From: Sphingobium sp. TCM1
GTDB taxonomy: Bacteria > Pseudomonadota > Alphaproteobacteria > Sphingomonadales > Sphingomonadaceae
Assembly: GCF_001650725.1 (NCBI RefSeq)
Contig: NZ_LXVX01000001.1
Location: forward strand, 181,831-245,830
DNA length: 64,000 nt
Reading direction: 5' to 3'
Positions within the stretch are counted from its first letter, which is position 1. Each line of letters starts with the position of its first letter. Below the pieces are notes generated by a model, which did not search any database, had not been told where the DNA came from, and worked only from the letters and a program-made list of their open reading frames with translations. Both the position numbers and the translations under genes were made by a program. Positions 1 through 8,895 of the stretch are shown here, piece by piece.

Positions 1-366
1 GACCGGCAGCTTTTCCGCGCTGGCCTGCGGTTTCCAGACATTGACGAAGAGGCAGTCCTCCGCCGGCGGTGTGCCGAGCGGCGCGGCGTCGCTGGGAAAG
101 GGCAGTTGCATGCAGTCATGGCCATAACGGCTCGCGTCGCGCACCCCTTGCCAACGCGCCACCGGCTGCGGCGCACGCCAGCGCAGGTCGCCGACCGGCG
201 GCTGGGCGAAGGGAATGCCCTTGAAGGCGACGACGCCATCCTCCGCAACCCCGCGCAGCATCCCGTCGGCGATCGTCACTTGCGGATCGGCGGGCGCGGC
301 CGACGCGCTCGCTCCGGGCATCGTCAGCGCCGCGGCCAGCAGCAGAGCGCGCAGGGGCAAAGACAT
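1..366 (-). CDS. Type-B carboxylesterase, N-terminal part (cut by window edge)
   Basis: The first 122 codons of a secreted alpha/beta-hydrolase esterase; the C-terminal part, with the catalytic Ser, Glu and His, lies outside the window. The start ATG at 364-366 is preceded by AAGGAGG (374-380), a near-perfect ribosome binding site. An N-terminal hydrophobic stretch ending in Ala residues reads as a Sec signal peptide. It is followed by the family block GIPFAQPPVGDLRW and then EDCLFVNVWKP, both typical of type-B carboxylesterases/para-nitrobenzyl esterases. It lies 26 bp downstream of the Gfo/Idh/MocA gene on the same strand, so the two may be co-transcribed. The family is clear; the natural ester substrate cannot be told from this part. 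Confidence 0.85.
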   Translation of the reverse strand, partial: MSLPLRALLLAAALTMPGASASAAPADPQVTIADGMLRGVAEDGVVAFKGIPFAQPPVGDLRWRAPQPVARWQGVRDASRYGHDCMQLPFPSDAAPLGTPPAEDCLFVNVWKPQASAEKLPV

Positions 367-392
367 CGGCAATCCTCCTTTTATGTCCTTGG

Positions 393-1430
393 TCAGGGCA
401 GCGTCACCACCCGCGCCTCGCGCGCGGACAGCGATGCCGCCTCTATCACTTCCTGCACGGCGACCGCCTCGTCAATCGGGACGGGCAGGGGCGCGCCGGT
501 CATCAAGGCATCGGCGATCTGGCGATAGAAGCGCTCCTGACATCCTCTCAGCGTCGGACGAAGCGCGATGCGGCCCTCGCCGTCATGCCATTCGACCGGA
601 TCGGGATCGACGCCCCATCGCTGATCTCCTGGCCGCAACCCCGCGACCAGTTGCGCTTCTTGCGGATCGAGACTGCGCTTGATGAGAGTCCCGGCCGTGC
701 CATGGACCGTAAAGCGCGGGCTGCCACCGGCGTCGCCGCCCGGTGCGGTCAGGCTGGCGTGCAGGATTACGCGCAGGTCGGCATAGCGCAGCACGACATG
801 CGCCCAGTCATCCGCCCCCGATCCGTCGCGCAACGCCACGATGTCCGCGCTCACCGCTTGGGGGCGTCCGAACAGCGCCAGCGCCTGATCGACCAGATGC
901 GGTCCCAGGTCGAACCATACGCCCGACCCCGGTGACCCATCCTCGCGCCAGCGGTCGCGCACCTGTGGCCGGAAACGATCGAAATGGCTTTCGACCAGCG
1001 TGACCCGTCCGACCAGCCCTTCCTCGATCGCCGCCCGGATGCTCAGGAAATCGCTGTCGAACCGGCGATTGTGGAACACCGCCAGCCGTCGGCCCGACAC
1101 ATCGGCCAGCGCGGCCAGATCGCGTGCTTGCTCGAGCGACAGGGCGAAAGGCTTGTCGACCACCACATGCTTGCCCGCGCGCAGCGCTGCTGCGGCGAGC
1201 GGTGCATGTGTCGCACTCGGTGTCGCGATCACCGCCAGGTCGATCGCGGGATCCGCCAGCAGTTGCTCGGGCGTCGCGAAACAGGCGATGCCGGGATCGA
1301 GCGCCGCCACCTCCGTCGCACGGCTGGTGACGATGGCCTTCAGCTCCAGCGCGGGCGCCGCGCGGATCAGCGGCGCGTGGAAGACCCGGCCCGCCATGCC
1401 ATAGCCGATCAGACCAACGGCGATGCTCAT
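393..1430 (-). CDS. Gfo/Idh/MocA family NAD(P)-dependent oxidoreductase
   Basis: A 345-residue cytosolic dehydrogenase of the glucose-fructose oxidoreductase/inositol dehydrogenase family, usual length. The N-terminal Rossmann motif GLIGYGMAGR is at about residues 6-15. The family EKP catalytic motif is present as DKP at 92-94, with Lys 93 the expected catalytic residue. HNRRFDSDF follows at about 120 in the substrate domain. Its ATG overlaps the stop of the upstream SGNH hydrolase (ATGA at 1427-1430), so the two are translationally coupled. The substrate is probably a sugar or polyol derivative, but nothing nearby identifies it. Confidence 0.9.
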   Translation of the reverse strand: MSIAVGLIGYGMAGRVFHAPLIRAAPALELKAIVTSRATEVAALDPGIACFATPEQLLADPAIDLAVIATPSATHAPLAAAALRAGKHVVVDKPFALSLEQARDLAALADVSGRRLAVFHNRRFDSDFLSIRAAIEEGLVGRVTLVESHFDRFRPQVRDRWREDGSPGSGVWFDLGPHLVDQALALFGRPQAVSADIVALRDGSGADDWAHVVLRYADLRVILHASLTAPGGDAGGSPRFTVHGTAGTLIKRSLDPQEAQLVAGLRPGDQRWGVDPDPVEWHDGEGRIALRPTLRGCQERFYRQIADALMTGAPLPVPIDEAVAVQEVIEAASLSAREARVVTLP

Positions 1431-2152
1431 CCCTTCAACGCTCCTGCAACAAGTGGCGCCAGCCTGCCGACGATCGCGGTCACGCCCTTGTCATTGGGAT
1501 GGATGCCATCGGGCAGCAGGAGCGCGGGTTTCCCGATCACCCCGTCCAGCATGAACGGATAGAGCGTTGCGCCATGCGTCCGTGCGAGGTCGGGATAGAT
1601 GGGGTTGAAGGCGGCGGCATAGTCCGGTCCCATATTCGGCGATGCCATCATGCCGGTCAGCACCACCTTGATGCCGCGTCGCTTCGCCTCGTCCAGGATC
1701 GCGTCCAGATTGATGCGCGTCTCCTTCGGCGACAGACCCCGCAGCATGTCGTTGCCGCCCAGACCCAGCAGCATCAGGTCGGGCGTGCGCGGCAGGCCGT
1801 CGAGCGTGAAGGCCAGGCGCGCCCGCCCGGCCGCGCTGGTGTCGCCCGATACGCCGGCATTGACCACTCGCGCTTTCACCCCTCGCGCGTTGAGCGCCTG
1901 TTCCAGCATCGGGGCCAGCCCCTTGCCCTGGTCCAGATTATAGCCGGCGTAGAGGCTGTCGCCGAACGCGACCACCAGCTTCGCGTCTTCTGCCTTTGCG
2001 GCTGCCGGTTCGGCCGCGTTCGCCGCCGGCGCCTGGTTGGCGACGGGCGGAGGGGGAGGCGCCTGGTCCGAACAGGCGCTCGCCAGATGGACAAACAGCG
2101 TCAGCGCCCCATATTGCAAAAATCTGCCCGCCAAGGAGCGCTCCTTCTTCAT
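1427..2152 (-). CDS. tesA: TesA-like SGNH/GDSL hydrolase (arylesterase), probable lipoprotein
   Basis: A 241-residue SGNH-fold esterase. GDSL (block I, nucleophile Ser) is at about residues 64-67, GGND (block III) at about 132-135, and DGIHPN (block V, Asp and His) near the C terminus, so all catalytic blocks are present. The N terminus has a hydrophobic segment ending LASAC, a likely lipobox, then a Pro/Ala-rich linker, which suggests a periplasmic membrane-anchored enzyme. The start was chosen at 2152 (ATGAAGAAGGAG...), because it gives a Lys-rich signal n-region; an in-frame ATG at 2164 is possible. It is divergent from the ABC genes at 2151, as tesA is from ybbAP in E. coli, which supports the assignment. 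Confidence 0.88.
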   Translation of the reverse strand: MKKERSLAGRFLQYGALTLFVHLASACSDQAPPPPPVANQAPAANAAEPAAAKAEDAKLVVAFGDSLYAGYNLDQGKGLAPMLEQALNARGVKARVVNAGVSGDTSAAGRARLAFTLDGLPRTPDLMLLGLGGNDMLRGLSPKETRINLDAILDEAKRRGIKVVLTGMMASPNMGPDYAAAFNPIYPDLARTHGATLYPFMLDGVIGKPALLLPDGIHPNDKGVTAIVGRLAPLVAGALKG

Positions 2153-2852
2153 GCACTTGCCCATTGATCCGGCCACTATCGCGATCCGCGCGCGCAATGT
2201 CACCCTCCAGCTGGGAACGCGCGATGCGCCGGTGGCGATCCTCAAGGGCGTGGACCTGTCCATCCTGCGGGGCGAGAGCGTCGCCATATTGGGCGCGTCG
2301 GGATCGGGCAAGAGTTCGCTGATGGCGGTGCTGTCCGGTCTCGAACGCGCCAGCGGCGGCAGCGTGGACGTAGGCGGGGTCGATTTCGGAGCGCTCGGCG
2401 AGGATGAACTGGCGCGCGCGCGCCGGGGCCGGATCGGCATCGTTCTGCAAAGCTTCCATCTGCTGCCGACGATGACCGCGCTGGAAAATGTCGCCGTGCC
2501 CCTCGAACTGGCGGGCCATGCCGATGCCTTCGTCCTGGCGGCGGACGAACTGCGCGCGGTGGGCCTTGGCCACCGGCTCGACCATTATCCCGCCCAGCTG
2601 TCGGGCGGGGAGCAGCAGCGCGTCGCCATCGCCCGCGCCGTCGCGCCGCGCCCGACCCTGCTCTTCGCCGATGAGCCCACGGGCAATCTCGACGCCGCCA
2701 CCGGCGCGGCGATCATGGACATCCTGTTCGATCGGCAGCAGGCGGCGGGGGCGACCCTGGTCATCATCACCCATGACCCGGCTCTGGCCGAACGGTGCGG
2801 CCGCATTATCGAGATGCGCGACGGCCGGATCGTCGCGGACCGCGCCGCATGA
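2151..2852 (+). CDS. ybbA: ABC exporter ATP-binding protein, YbbA/LolD-like
   Basis: A 233-residue nucleotide-binding subunit of the MacB/LolD group. Walker A GASGSGKS lies at about 48-55, the signature LSGGEQQR near 148, Walker B LLFADEP near 168, and the switch His is in ITHDP. It powers the permease encoded directly downstream, whose ATG overlaps this stop (ATGA at 2849-2852). The start at 2151 overlaps the divergent tesA start codon by two bases, so promoters and ribosome binding sites for each gene must lie inside the other. The tesA-ybbA-ybbP order is that seen in E. coli. The exported substrate is unknown; a lipid or lipoprotein-related role is only a guess. Confidence 0.92.
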   Translation: MHLPIDPATIAIRARNVTLQLGTRDAPVAILKGVDLSILRGESVAILGASGSGKSSLMAVLSGLERASGGSVDVGGVDFGALGEDELARARRGRIGIVLQSFHLLPTMTALENVAVPLELAGHADAFVLAADELRAVGLGHRLDHYPAQLSGGEQQRVAIARAVAPRPTLLFADEPTGNLDAATGAAIMDILFDRQQAAGATLVIITHDPALAERCGRIIEMRDGRIVADRAA

Positions 2853-5386
2853 CCGGCCTTGGCTGGCAGGCGAGCTGGCGGATCGCGCGGCGCGACCTGC
2901 ATCTGGGCTTCCGGGGCTTGCGACTCCTCTTCCTCTGCCTCTTCCTGGGCGTCGCCACCCTGGCCGCGATCGGCAGCCTGACATCGGCGATCACGCAGGA
3001 GCTGCGCGATCGGGGGCGCGTCATCCTGGGTGGCGACATCGAGATCGGCATGACCCAGCGCGAGGCGAGCCTGGGCGACCGGGAGGCATTCCGCCAGCTC
3101 GGCACGCTCAGTGAAACCATCCGGATGCGCGCCATGGCGCAGCGGGTGGCGCAGGGCAGGGGCGATGCTCCACCCGCGATCCTTACCGAACTCAAGGGCG
3201 TGGACGACGCCTATCCGCTCTATGGCGCGCTTTCGCTCCGGAACGGCGCCTATCGTCCGATGGATGCCGCCCATGTCGTCATCGGCGAAGCGCTGGCCGA
3301 GCGTCTCGCTGTCCGGCGGGGCGAGCAGCTTCGCTATGGCGATGCCCGTTTCACCATCGCCGATATCATTGCCGATGAGCCCGACCGGCTGGGTGAAGGC
3401 TTCACCCTGGGGCCGGTCGCGATCGTCTCCATGGAGGGGCTGCGCCGCACGGGCCTGATCCAGCCGGGCAGCCTTTATTCCGCCAAATATCGCATCCGCC
3501 TCCTGCCCGGCCATGACGCCACCACCGTACGGCAGGATTGGGAAAAGGCGCGCGCGAACGAAGGCTGGACCTTCAAGGATCGTGATCGCGCCGCCCCCGG
3601 CGCCAACCGCTTCATCGAACGGATGGGACAGTTTCTGTCCCTGATCGGCCTTGCCGCCCTGGTGATTGCGGGGATCGGCGTCAGCAATGGCGTCGCCTCC
3701 TATCTTGCCGGCAAGCGCGGCGGGATCGCAACGCTCAAGGTGCTGGGCGCGACCTCCGCTGACATCGCCCGCATCTACCGGCTTCAGATCGGCGCGGTCG
3801 CGACGCTGGGCATCGGGGCGGGCCTCGTCGTCGGGGCGGCGCTGCCGCCGCTGCTGGTGGCGCTCGCGGGCGACGTGCTGCCGGTCAGCCCCGAATTCCG
3901 CCTGCACCCGCTGCCGCTGCTGGCGAGCGCCGGCTATGGCCTGCTGATCGCCTTCCTCTTCACCTTCCCGCCCCTGGCCAAGGCGCGTACCCAGCCCGCC
4001 GCCGCCATCTTCCGCGGCGCGGTGGAGACACGCAGCGGTCTCGACCGCCGCAGCCTCGCCGCCATGGCCGGGGCTGGCGCTCTGTTGGTTGCGCTCGCGC
4101 TGGGCACCGCGCGCGAGCCGCTCTTCTCCGCCGCCGTGCTCGGCGCGGTCGCGGCCGTGCTGGTGCTGCTGCTCGGCCTGGGTCTAGCGGTCAGCCGCCT
4201 CGCGCGCCGCCTGCCCCGGCCGCGGCGCCCGCTGCTGCGCCTTGCGCTCGCCAATCTCCACCGCCCCGGCGCGCAGACCGCGGCGTTGATCGTGGCGCTG
4301 GGGCTTGCCCTCACCCTGTTCGTCACGCTGGCGGGCATCCAGACCAGCCTGAACGCGGAAATCCGGCAGGTCGTGCCGAAAAAGGCGCCTGCCCAGATCG
4401 TGCTCGACATCCCCGCCCCGCAACAGGCGCGGTTCCGCAGTATCGTCGCCCGCGAAGCGCCCGACGCGCAGCTCAATATCGTCCCCGTGCTGCGCGGCAC
4501 GATCACCGCCTATGCCGGCCAGCGTGTCGCCGATCTGGCGGAAATGCCCGAAGGTGCGTGGTTCCTGCGCGGCGAGCGTGGCGTAACCTACAGCCCGGCG
4601 CTGCCGGAGGGCAGTGAACTGGTGGCCGGCCAATGGTGGCCGACCGATTATCGCGGTCCGCCGCTCGTCTCGCTCGACGCCGAGGCGGCCAGGACCCTGG
4701 ATATCGGCGTCGGCGACAGTTTGACCGTCTCCATCCTGGGGCGCGAGATCGAGGCGCGGATCGCCTCGCTGCGGAAGGTCAACTGGGACACGATGGGCTT
4801 CAACTATGTGCTGGTCTTCTCGCCGACCACCTTGGAGTCCGCGCCCCACAGCCTCGCCGCTACGGTCACATGGGGTTCGGGCGCCGCCGACCAGCGCCGC
4901 GACGCCGCCATCACCCGCGCCCTGCTCGCCGCCTTCCCCGGCGTGTCGGTCATTGCCGTGGGTGAGGTGATCGACCAGGTCGGCACGATCCTCACCCAGA
5001 TGTCGCGCGCGATCCTTGTCGCCGCATCGGTTGCGATCCTTGCGGGCATCGCCGTACTGGTCGGGGCCATCGCCGCCTCGCGCCAGGCGCGCAGCTATGA
5101 CGGCGTCATCCTCAAGACGCTGGGCGCCACCCGCGCGCAGTTGCTTGGCGGACAGGCGCTCGAATATGGCCTGCTTGCCGCCATTCTGGCGCTGGTCGCG
5201 CTGGCTTTGGGCAGCGCGGCGGCGTGGTTCGTGATCGTGCAGCTCTTCGATTTCGGCTGGGCGCCCGACTGGCCGGTGGTGCTGGCGACGCTCGCGGGCG
5301 GCGCGCTGCTGACGCTCGGCATCGGTCTGGCCGGATCGATCCCGCTGCTTTCGGTCCGTCCGGCCCGCGCCCTGCGGCAGGTCTGA
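2849..5386 (+). CDS. ybbP: FtsX-like ABC permease, YbbP family
   Basis: An 845-residue inner-membrane permease, normal for the YbbP family. One transmembrane helix lies near residues 25-45, followed by a large periplasmic domain. Next come three helices at about 275-400 forming the first FtsX unit, further helices at about 415-460, a second periplasmic region and a C-terminal FtsX unit of three helices at about 735-840. The two repeats give the typical duplicated architecture. The start ATG at 2849 is inside the stop of the ATPase gene, so the pair is translationally coupled. An upstream in-frame codon at 2795 was rejected because it would run through the ATPase gene. Confidence 0.92.
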   Translation: MTGLGWQASWRIARRDLHLGFRGLRLLFLCLFLGVATLAAIGSLTSAITQELRDRGRVILGGDIEIGMTQREASLGDREAFRQLGTLSETIRMRAMAQRVAQGRGDAPPAILTELKGVDDAYPLYGALSLRNGAYRPMDAAHVVIGEALAERLAVRRGEQLRYGDARFTIADIIADEPDRLGEGFTLGPVAIVSMEGLRRTGLIQPGSLYSAKYRIRLLPGHDATTVRQDWEKARANEGWTFKDRDRAAPGANRFIERMGQFLSLIGLAALVIAGIGVSNGVASYLAGKRGGIATLKVLGATSADIARIYRLQIGAVATLGIGAGLVVGAALPPLLVALAGDVLPVSPEFRLHPLPLLASAGYGLLIAFLFTFPPLAKARTQPAAAIFRGAVETRSGLDRRSLAAMAGAGALLVALALGTAREPLFSAAVLGAVAAVLVLLLGLGLAVSRLARRLPRPRRPLLRLALANLHRPGAQTAALIVALGLALTLFVTLAGIQTSLNAEIRQVVPKKAPAQIVLDIPAPQQARFRSIVAREAPDAQLNIVPVLRGTITAYAGQRVADLAEMPEGAWFLRGERGVTYSPALPEGSELVAGQWWPTDYRGPPLVSLDAEAARTLDIGVGDSLTVSILGREIEARIASLRKVNWDTMGFNYVLVFSPTTLESAPHSLAATVTWGSGAADQRRDAAITRALLAAFPGVSVIAVGEVIDQVGTILTQMSRAILVAASVAILAGIAVLVGAIAASRQARSYDGVILKTLGATRAQLLGGQALEYGLLAAILALVALALGSAAAWFVIVQLFDFGWAPDWPVVLATLAGGALLTLGIGLAGSIPLLSVRPARALRQV

Positions 5387-5465
5387 CGGGCCGCCCCGCG
5401 CCAAACGGCGCATCGTGCCGCGCAGGGCCGGTTATTCTGGCGGCCTTCCACAAGGAAAGGCCGTC

Positions 5466-6182
5466 ATGACCAACGAGACTTTGACCCGCAGCTTCATCGA
5501 CCTGCGCGCCTGGGCAGCCGGCGCGACCGTAACGATGGGCGAGGGCGATCCCTTCCTCGCCGCTCGCGCGCAACTCCCGCTCGCGCCTGGCCCGATCACC
5601 GCCGGCCTCATCGCCCTGCCCGAAGGCGCGGGCGTGGTGGGCGCGATGCCCGCCGACGAATTCGTGATCGTCGAATCCGGTGTGGTCCGCATTGTGCAGG
5701 GCGATACCGACATCGCCATGGCCGAAGGCGACAGCATCGTACTGCGCGGCGGCGCGGCCTTTGCCTGGACCGCCGACGCCGCCAGCCGCCTCCTGTTCAT
5801 GCGCCGCACCGGTGGCCCGGCCGGCGACGGTGCGATCATCCCGGTGGACGCCGACGCGCCGCTCGTCCCGTCGGGCGCGCCGCTCGCTGAATTGCTGGTC
5901 GGTCCGACCCCCCAGTGCCGCAACAACAGCGACTGGAAGTCGGAAGATGGCGAGTTCATGGCCGGCACCTGGGATTCGACCCCCTATCACCGTCGCGCCA
6001 TGCGCTATGTCCATTTCGAACTCATGTATCTGCTCGACGGCAGCGTCACCTTCGTCGACGAAGCCGGGGCGGAAGGCACGTTCCACAAGGGCGACATCTT
6101 CCTGGTCGAACAGGGTGCCAGTTGCAGCTGGGACAGCCGCGTGCATGTGAAGAAAATCTACTGCATCTACCGCCCGGCCTGA
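5466..6182 (+). CDS. Double-cupin protein
   Basis: A 238-residue soluble protein with two beta-barrel cupin domains. The first, at about residues 30-110, contains the EFVIVESGVVRI strand. The second, at about 165-235, contains HFELMYLLDGSVTF and FHKGDIFLV. Similar proteins are annotated as EutQ-like or DUF861-type cupins. The start at 5466 has a purine-rich AAGGAAAGG site about 8 bp upstream, and a longer in-frame reading from 5415 lacks one. It stands alone, convergent with copD. No substrate or metal can be assigned; the metal-binding His pattern is incomplete in the first domain. Confidence 0.8.
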   Translation: MTNETLTRSFIDLRAWAAGATVTMGEGDPFLAARAQLPLAPGPITAGLIALPEGAGVVGAMPADEFVIVESGVVRIVQGDTDIAMAEGDSIVLRGGAAFAWTADAASRLLFMRRTGGPAGDGAIIPVDADAPLVPSGAPLAELLVGPTPQCRNNSDWKSEDGEFMAGTWDSTPYHRRAMRYVHFELMYLLDGSVTFVDEAGAEGTFHKGDIFLVEQGASCSWDSRVHVKKIYCIYRPA

Positions 6183-6199
6183 CGCTCGAACGGAGCCGA

Positions 6200-7081
6200 T
6201 CAAGCCATCGGATCGAGCGTCCCAAGCCAGGCCACAAGGCCGATGATGACGATGGCAGCGCTCGTTTCCACCAGCAGCGACAACCGCAGATGCGCGACCG
6301 CGCGCTGCGGCGCGTCGCTCGCCTCCAGCGCCGGGGTCAATCGCCAGCGATTGGCCCCGGCCAACCCCAGCATCAGCGCGAACAGGGTGAGCTTGGCGCC
6401 CAGCAGCCAGCCATAACGGCTCCCCAGCAACGCTGGCAGCTGGGTCACGCCCACGATCATGACCGCGTTGACCGCGCCGCTGACCACCAGTGTCGCGACC
6501 ACCAGCGTTCCCATCAGCGAAAAGCGCGCCAGCATTGTCGACAGGCGCCGCATTTCGCCGCTCGACGGCCGCAACGCGAGCACCGAATGGAGGAGCACCG
6601 CCAGCGCCCCGATCCAGCCGGCCGCCGCCCAGACATGGGCAACGTCAGCGGCCCGATGCAGCGTTCCGGCCAGTTCCTCGGTCGCACCGGCATGGCCGGT
6701 CCAGGCCAGGGTCGCCGCCGCCACGGCGGCCGGTATCGACGTCAACCGCTCACCGTGGGGCAGGGCGGTGGCCACCAGCGCGATCAGCAGCGCCGCGCCG
6801 CGCACGGCCAGCACCGGACCGACCGGCGTCATCGTCAGCAATATCCACGCACTCTCCCAGTCCGGGGACGTGATCGGCGTACCGGTCATCGCCGCCGCGC
6901 TTGCCAGCAGCCAGAGCACGGACAGTGCCATGCCTCCGGCCGCCAGCAGCGCCAGCACGGCTTTCCGCCCGGCCCGATGCTTGCCTGCGCCCATCACCCA
7001 CCAGAAAAGTGGAAGACCCATGAGCAGCGCCAGGTCCAGCATCAGCGCGAAGCGCGCGCCGATCAGTGTCCCTTCGGTCAT
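6200..7081 (-). CDS. copD: CopD-family copper resistance membrane protein
   Basis: A 293-residue polytopic inner-membrane protein with about eight hydrophobic segments and a C-terminal CopD domain. It begins 6 bp after the copC stop on the same strand, forming a copC-copD operon. CopD proteins work with periplasmic CopC in copper uptake or handling. No cytoplasmic extension is present. It is convergent with the cupin gene. The copper role rests on family and neighbours; CopCD in this setting may import copper for enzyme maturation rather than confer resistance. Confidence 0.9.
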   Translation of the reverse strand: MTEGTLIGARFALMLDLALLMGLPLFWWVMGAGKHRAGRKAVLALLAAGGMALSVLWLLASAAAMTGTPITSPDWESAWILLTMTPVGPVLAVRGAALLIALVATALPHGERLTSIPAAVAAATLAWTGHAGATEELAGTLHRAADVAHVWAAAGWIGALAVLLHSVLALRPSSGEMRRLSTMLARFSLMGTLVVATLVVSGAVNAVMIVGVTQLPALLGSRYGWLLGAKLTLFALMLGLAGANRWRLTPALEASDAPQRAVAHLRLSLLVETSAAIVIIGLVAWLGTLDPMA

Positions 7082-7087
7082 CGGGGC

Positions 7088-7462
7088 TTACTTCACCTTG
7101 AAGCTGTAGCTGCCTTCCATCTTGTGCTGATCGGCGCCGACGATATGCCATTTCAGGTCATAACTGCCGGCGGGCAGGGCGCGGGGAAGGGTGACGGTCA
7201 TCGTCTTGCCCTCGACGGCGGTCTTGAAGCCCTTGATCGGCATAGGGGCATGATTGGCCATCCCCGGCATCCCGGTCATGGTCAGTTCCACGCCGCTCAT
7301 CGGGGCCAGGAAGGTTTCGGAAAAGGTCAGCGTCAGCTTGGTCGGCTTGGCGACGGTCGCGTTGGCGGCCGGGCTGGACGACAGAAGCTTGCTGTGCGCG
7401 CTTGCAACGCCCGGCAGGGCCAGGGCAAGAGCGGCGGCAACGGTCAAGAAAGTGCGGGTCAT
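7088..7462 (-). CDS. copC: CopC-domain periplasmic copper-binding protein
   Basis: A 124-residue precursor with a clear Sec signal ending in SAHSKL. Cleavage before the His would give the N-terminal His ligand typical of CopC/YobA proteins. The Ig-like CopC fold follows, with a Met/His stretch MTGMPGMANHAPM at about 62-74 and a late DQH motif as further copper ligands. The start at 7462 has GGAGAC about 8 bp upstream. It leads the copCD pair and diverges from the sigma-factor operon across 7463-7611, where copper-responsive promoters are expected. Confidence 0.92.
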   Translation of the reverse strand: MTRTFLTVAAALALALPGVASAHSKLLSSSPAANATVAKPTKLTLTFSETFLAPMSGVELTMTGMPGMANHAPMPIKGFKTAVEGKTMTVTLPRALPAGSYDLKWHIVGADQHKMEGSYSFKVK

Positions 7463-7611
7463 CTGGTGTCTCCGTCAGGGTAGCTAGGGGGAATTACGCA
7501 TGGACTTGCCGCAGCCCTCGCGACATGCACATAATTTTTTCCATCCTTCGCGTCGGTGCGAGGGATAAGGGCATTGCGCGCGTATGCGGTCATGAGGATG
7601 GAGATTTTACA

Positions 7612-7872
7612 ATGACCGATCTGGATCAGATGCTGGGCGCGCTGCGGGCGATGCCCACCGACGCGCGGCTCGAGGAGATGGATGCCGCCGTGATGGGCGG
7701 CCTGGCTCGCCGGCGCGAACAGACGACCGCGCGTCGTAGCCTGATGCTGGCCGGCCTGCTCGCCATCGGCATCGGCTGGGCGGGCAGCGTCGTCCCTGCC
7801 GCTCCGGCGCAGGCATCGCCGCTGCCGATCGGCATGTCGGAATATGCGCCTTCGCGTCTGCTCGGCCAATGA
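7612..7872 (+). CDS. Small single-span membrane protein, probable anti-sigma factor (CnrY position)
   Basis: An 86-residue protein with a charged cytoplasmic N terminus, one transmembrane segment at about residues 43-65 and a short periplasmic tail. No strong family match is visible. Its position directly before a CnrX-like sensor and an ECF sigma factor is that of CnrY, the membrane anti-sigma of the cnrYXH module in Cupriavidus, and size and topology fit. The start ATG at 7612 is preceded by a GGAG-containing stretch (GGATGGAG). The next gene begins 7 bp after its stop. Anti-sigma function is inferred from context and topology. Confidence 0.65.
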   Translation: MTDLDQMLGALRAMPTDARLEEMDAAVMGGLARRREQTTARRSLMLAGLLAIGIGWAGSVVPAAPAQASPLPIGMSEYAPSRLLGQ

Positions 7873-7879
7873 GCGCCAA

Positions 7880-8317
7880 ATGACGATCCGCCGCTATCTG
7901 CTCGTCGCCCTGGTTGCCTTCGCCGCCGCGCTGGCGGCGGTGCTGGTCGCGCGCTTCTGGATCGCGCCCGAGCCGCGCGTGGAGAGCGAGGTTCATGCCC
8001 TGCTGCACCAGCGCCTCACGCTCGACGCGGCGCAGGAACGGCGCATCCATGAACTGGAGGCCGCCTTCGCCCGGCGCCGTGAGGCGCTGGAGGCGGAAAT
8101 GCGCGCGGACAATCAGCGGCTCGCCGATGCCATCGCTGCCGAACATGGCTATGGCCCCAAGGTCGGAGAAGCGGTCGATCGTTCGCACCATGTGATGGGC
8201 CAGCTGCAGAAGGAGACGCTCCAGCACATCTTCGCGATGCGCGCCGTGTTGCGCCCCGATCAGGCGGCGCAGTTCGATGCCGCCGTGGTCAAGGCGCTGA
8301 CCCAGCCGGCCCGGTGA
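7880..8317 (+). CDS. Periplasmic heavy-metal sensor, CnrX/metal-resist family
   Basis: A 145-residue protein with an N-terminal membrane anchor at about 5-27, then an all-helical periplasmic domain rich in His and Glu (HALLHQRLTL, RRIHELEAAF, DRSHHVMG, LQHIFAMR). This is the CnrX/Spy-like 'Metal_resist' pattern, where paired helices bind metal and relay the signal to an anti-sigma factor. Its stop overlaps the GTG start of the ECF sigma gene (GTGA at 8314-8317), so the two are coupled. Given the downstream copA and copB, copper is the likely ligand; in cnr systems it is nickel or cobalt. Confidence 0.82.
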   Translation: MTIRRYLLVALVAFAAALAAVLVARFWIAPEPRVESEVHALLHQRLTLDAAQERRIHELEAAFARRREALEAEMRADNQRLADAIAAEHGYGPKVGEAVDRSHHVMGQLQKETLQHIFAMRAVLRPDQAAQFDAAVVKALTQPAR

Positions 8318-8871
8318 CGCCGCCCGACCTTGACGATCGGGCGCTGGCCGGCCGCGCGCTGACCGGGGACCAGTCCGCATTTGGCGCATTGATGCAGCGT
8401 CACCGCGATGCCGTCTGGCGGCTCGCGCGGGGGCATGTCGGCGATGGCGACGAAGCGCTCGACATCACGCAGGAGACGTTCGTCGCCGCCTTCGCCGCGC
8501 TCGCCCGCTATGACGGGTCGCGTCCCTTTCGCATATGGATCGCGCGCATCGCCCTCAACAAGTGCCGGGACTGGGCGCGGCGGCGCGCGGTTCGTCGCTT
8601 CTTCGCTTTCGCAAAGCCCCTTGATGACGCGCTCGACGTCGCCGACATGGGCGCAACCCCGGAGCAGGCGCTTCACTCGCAGCGCGAACTGGGCCGCATC
8701 AATGCCGCCATCGCGATGCTCCCTACCAATCTCAAGGATGTGCTGCTGCTCCGCACCATCGAGCAGATGAGCCAGGCGGAGGCGGCGCAGGTGCTGGGCA
8801 TTACCGAAAAGGCGGTCGAAACGCGCCTGTATCGCGCCCGCGCGAAACTGACGGAAATTTTGAGGGATTGA
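8314..8871 (+). CDS. ECF-type RNA polymerase sigma factor
   Basis: A 185-residue sigma-70 family protein of ECF size. Region 2 spans about residues 20-90 with the DITQETFVAAF block. Region 4 is near the C terminus, with a helix-turn-helix MSQAEAAQVLGITEKAVETRLYRAR. The start is GTG at 8314, inside the stop of the sensor gene. copA begins 24 bp after its stop, so the operon probably runs from the small anti-sigma candidate through copB and may be autoregulated. Control of copper resistance by a cnrYXH-like cassette is an inference from gene order. Confidence 0.93.
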   Translation: MTPPDLDDRALAGRALTGDQSAFGALMQRHRDAVWRLARGHVGDGDEALDITQETFVAAFAALARYDGSRPFRIWIARIALNKCRDWARRRAVRRFFAFAKPLDDALDVADMGATPEQALHSQRELGRINAAIAMLPTNLKDVLLLRTIEQMSQAEAAQVLGITEKAVETRLYRARAKLTEILRD

Positions 8872-8895
8872 AGCTGCACCCGCGTATGAAGGGGC

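Noticed and set aside
1938..2984. Long minus-strand reading frame of 348 codons opposite the ABC genes
   Set aside because: It is antisense to a complete ATPase with all motifs, and its translation is low-complexity Arg/Gly/Ala without any domain; a GC-rich shadow frame.
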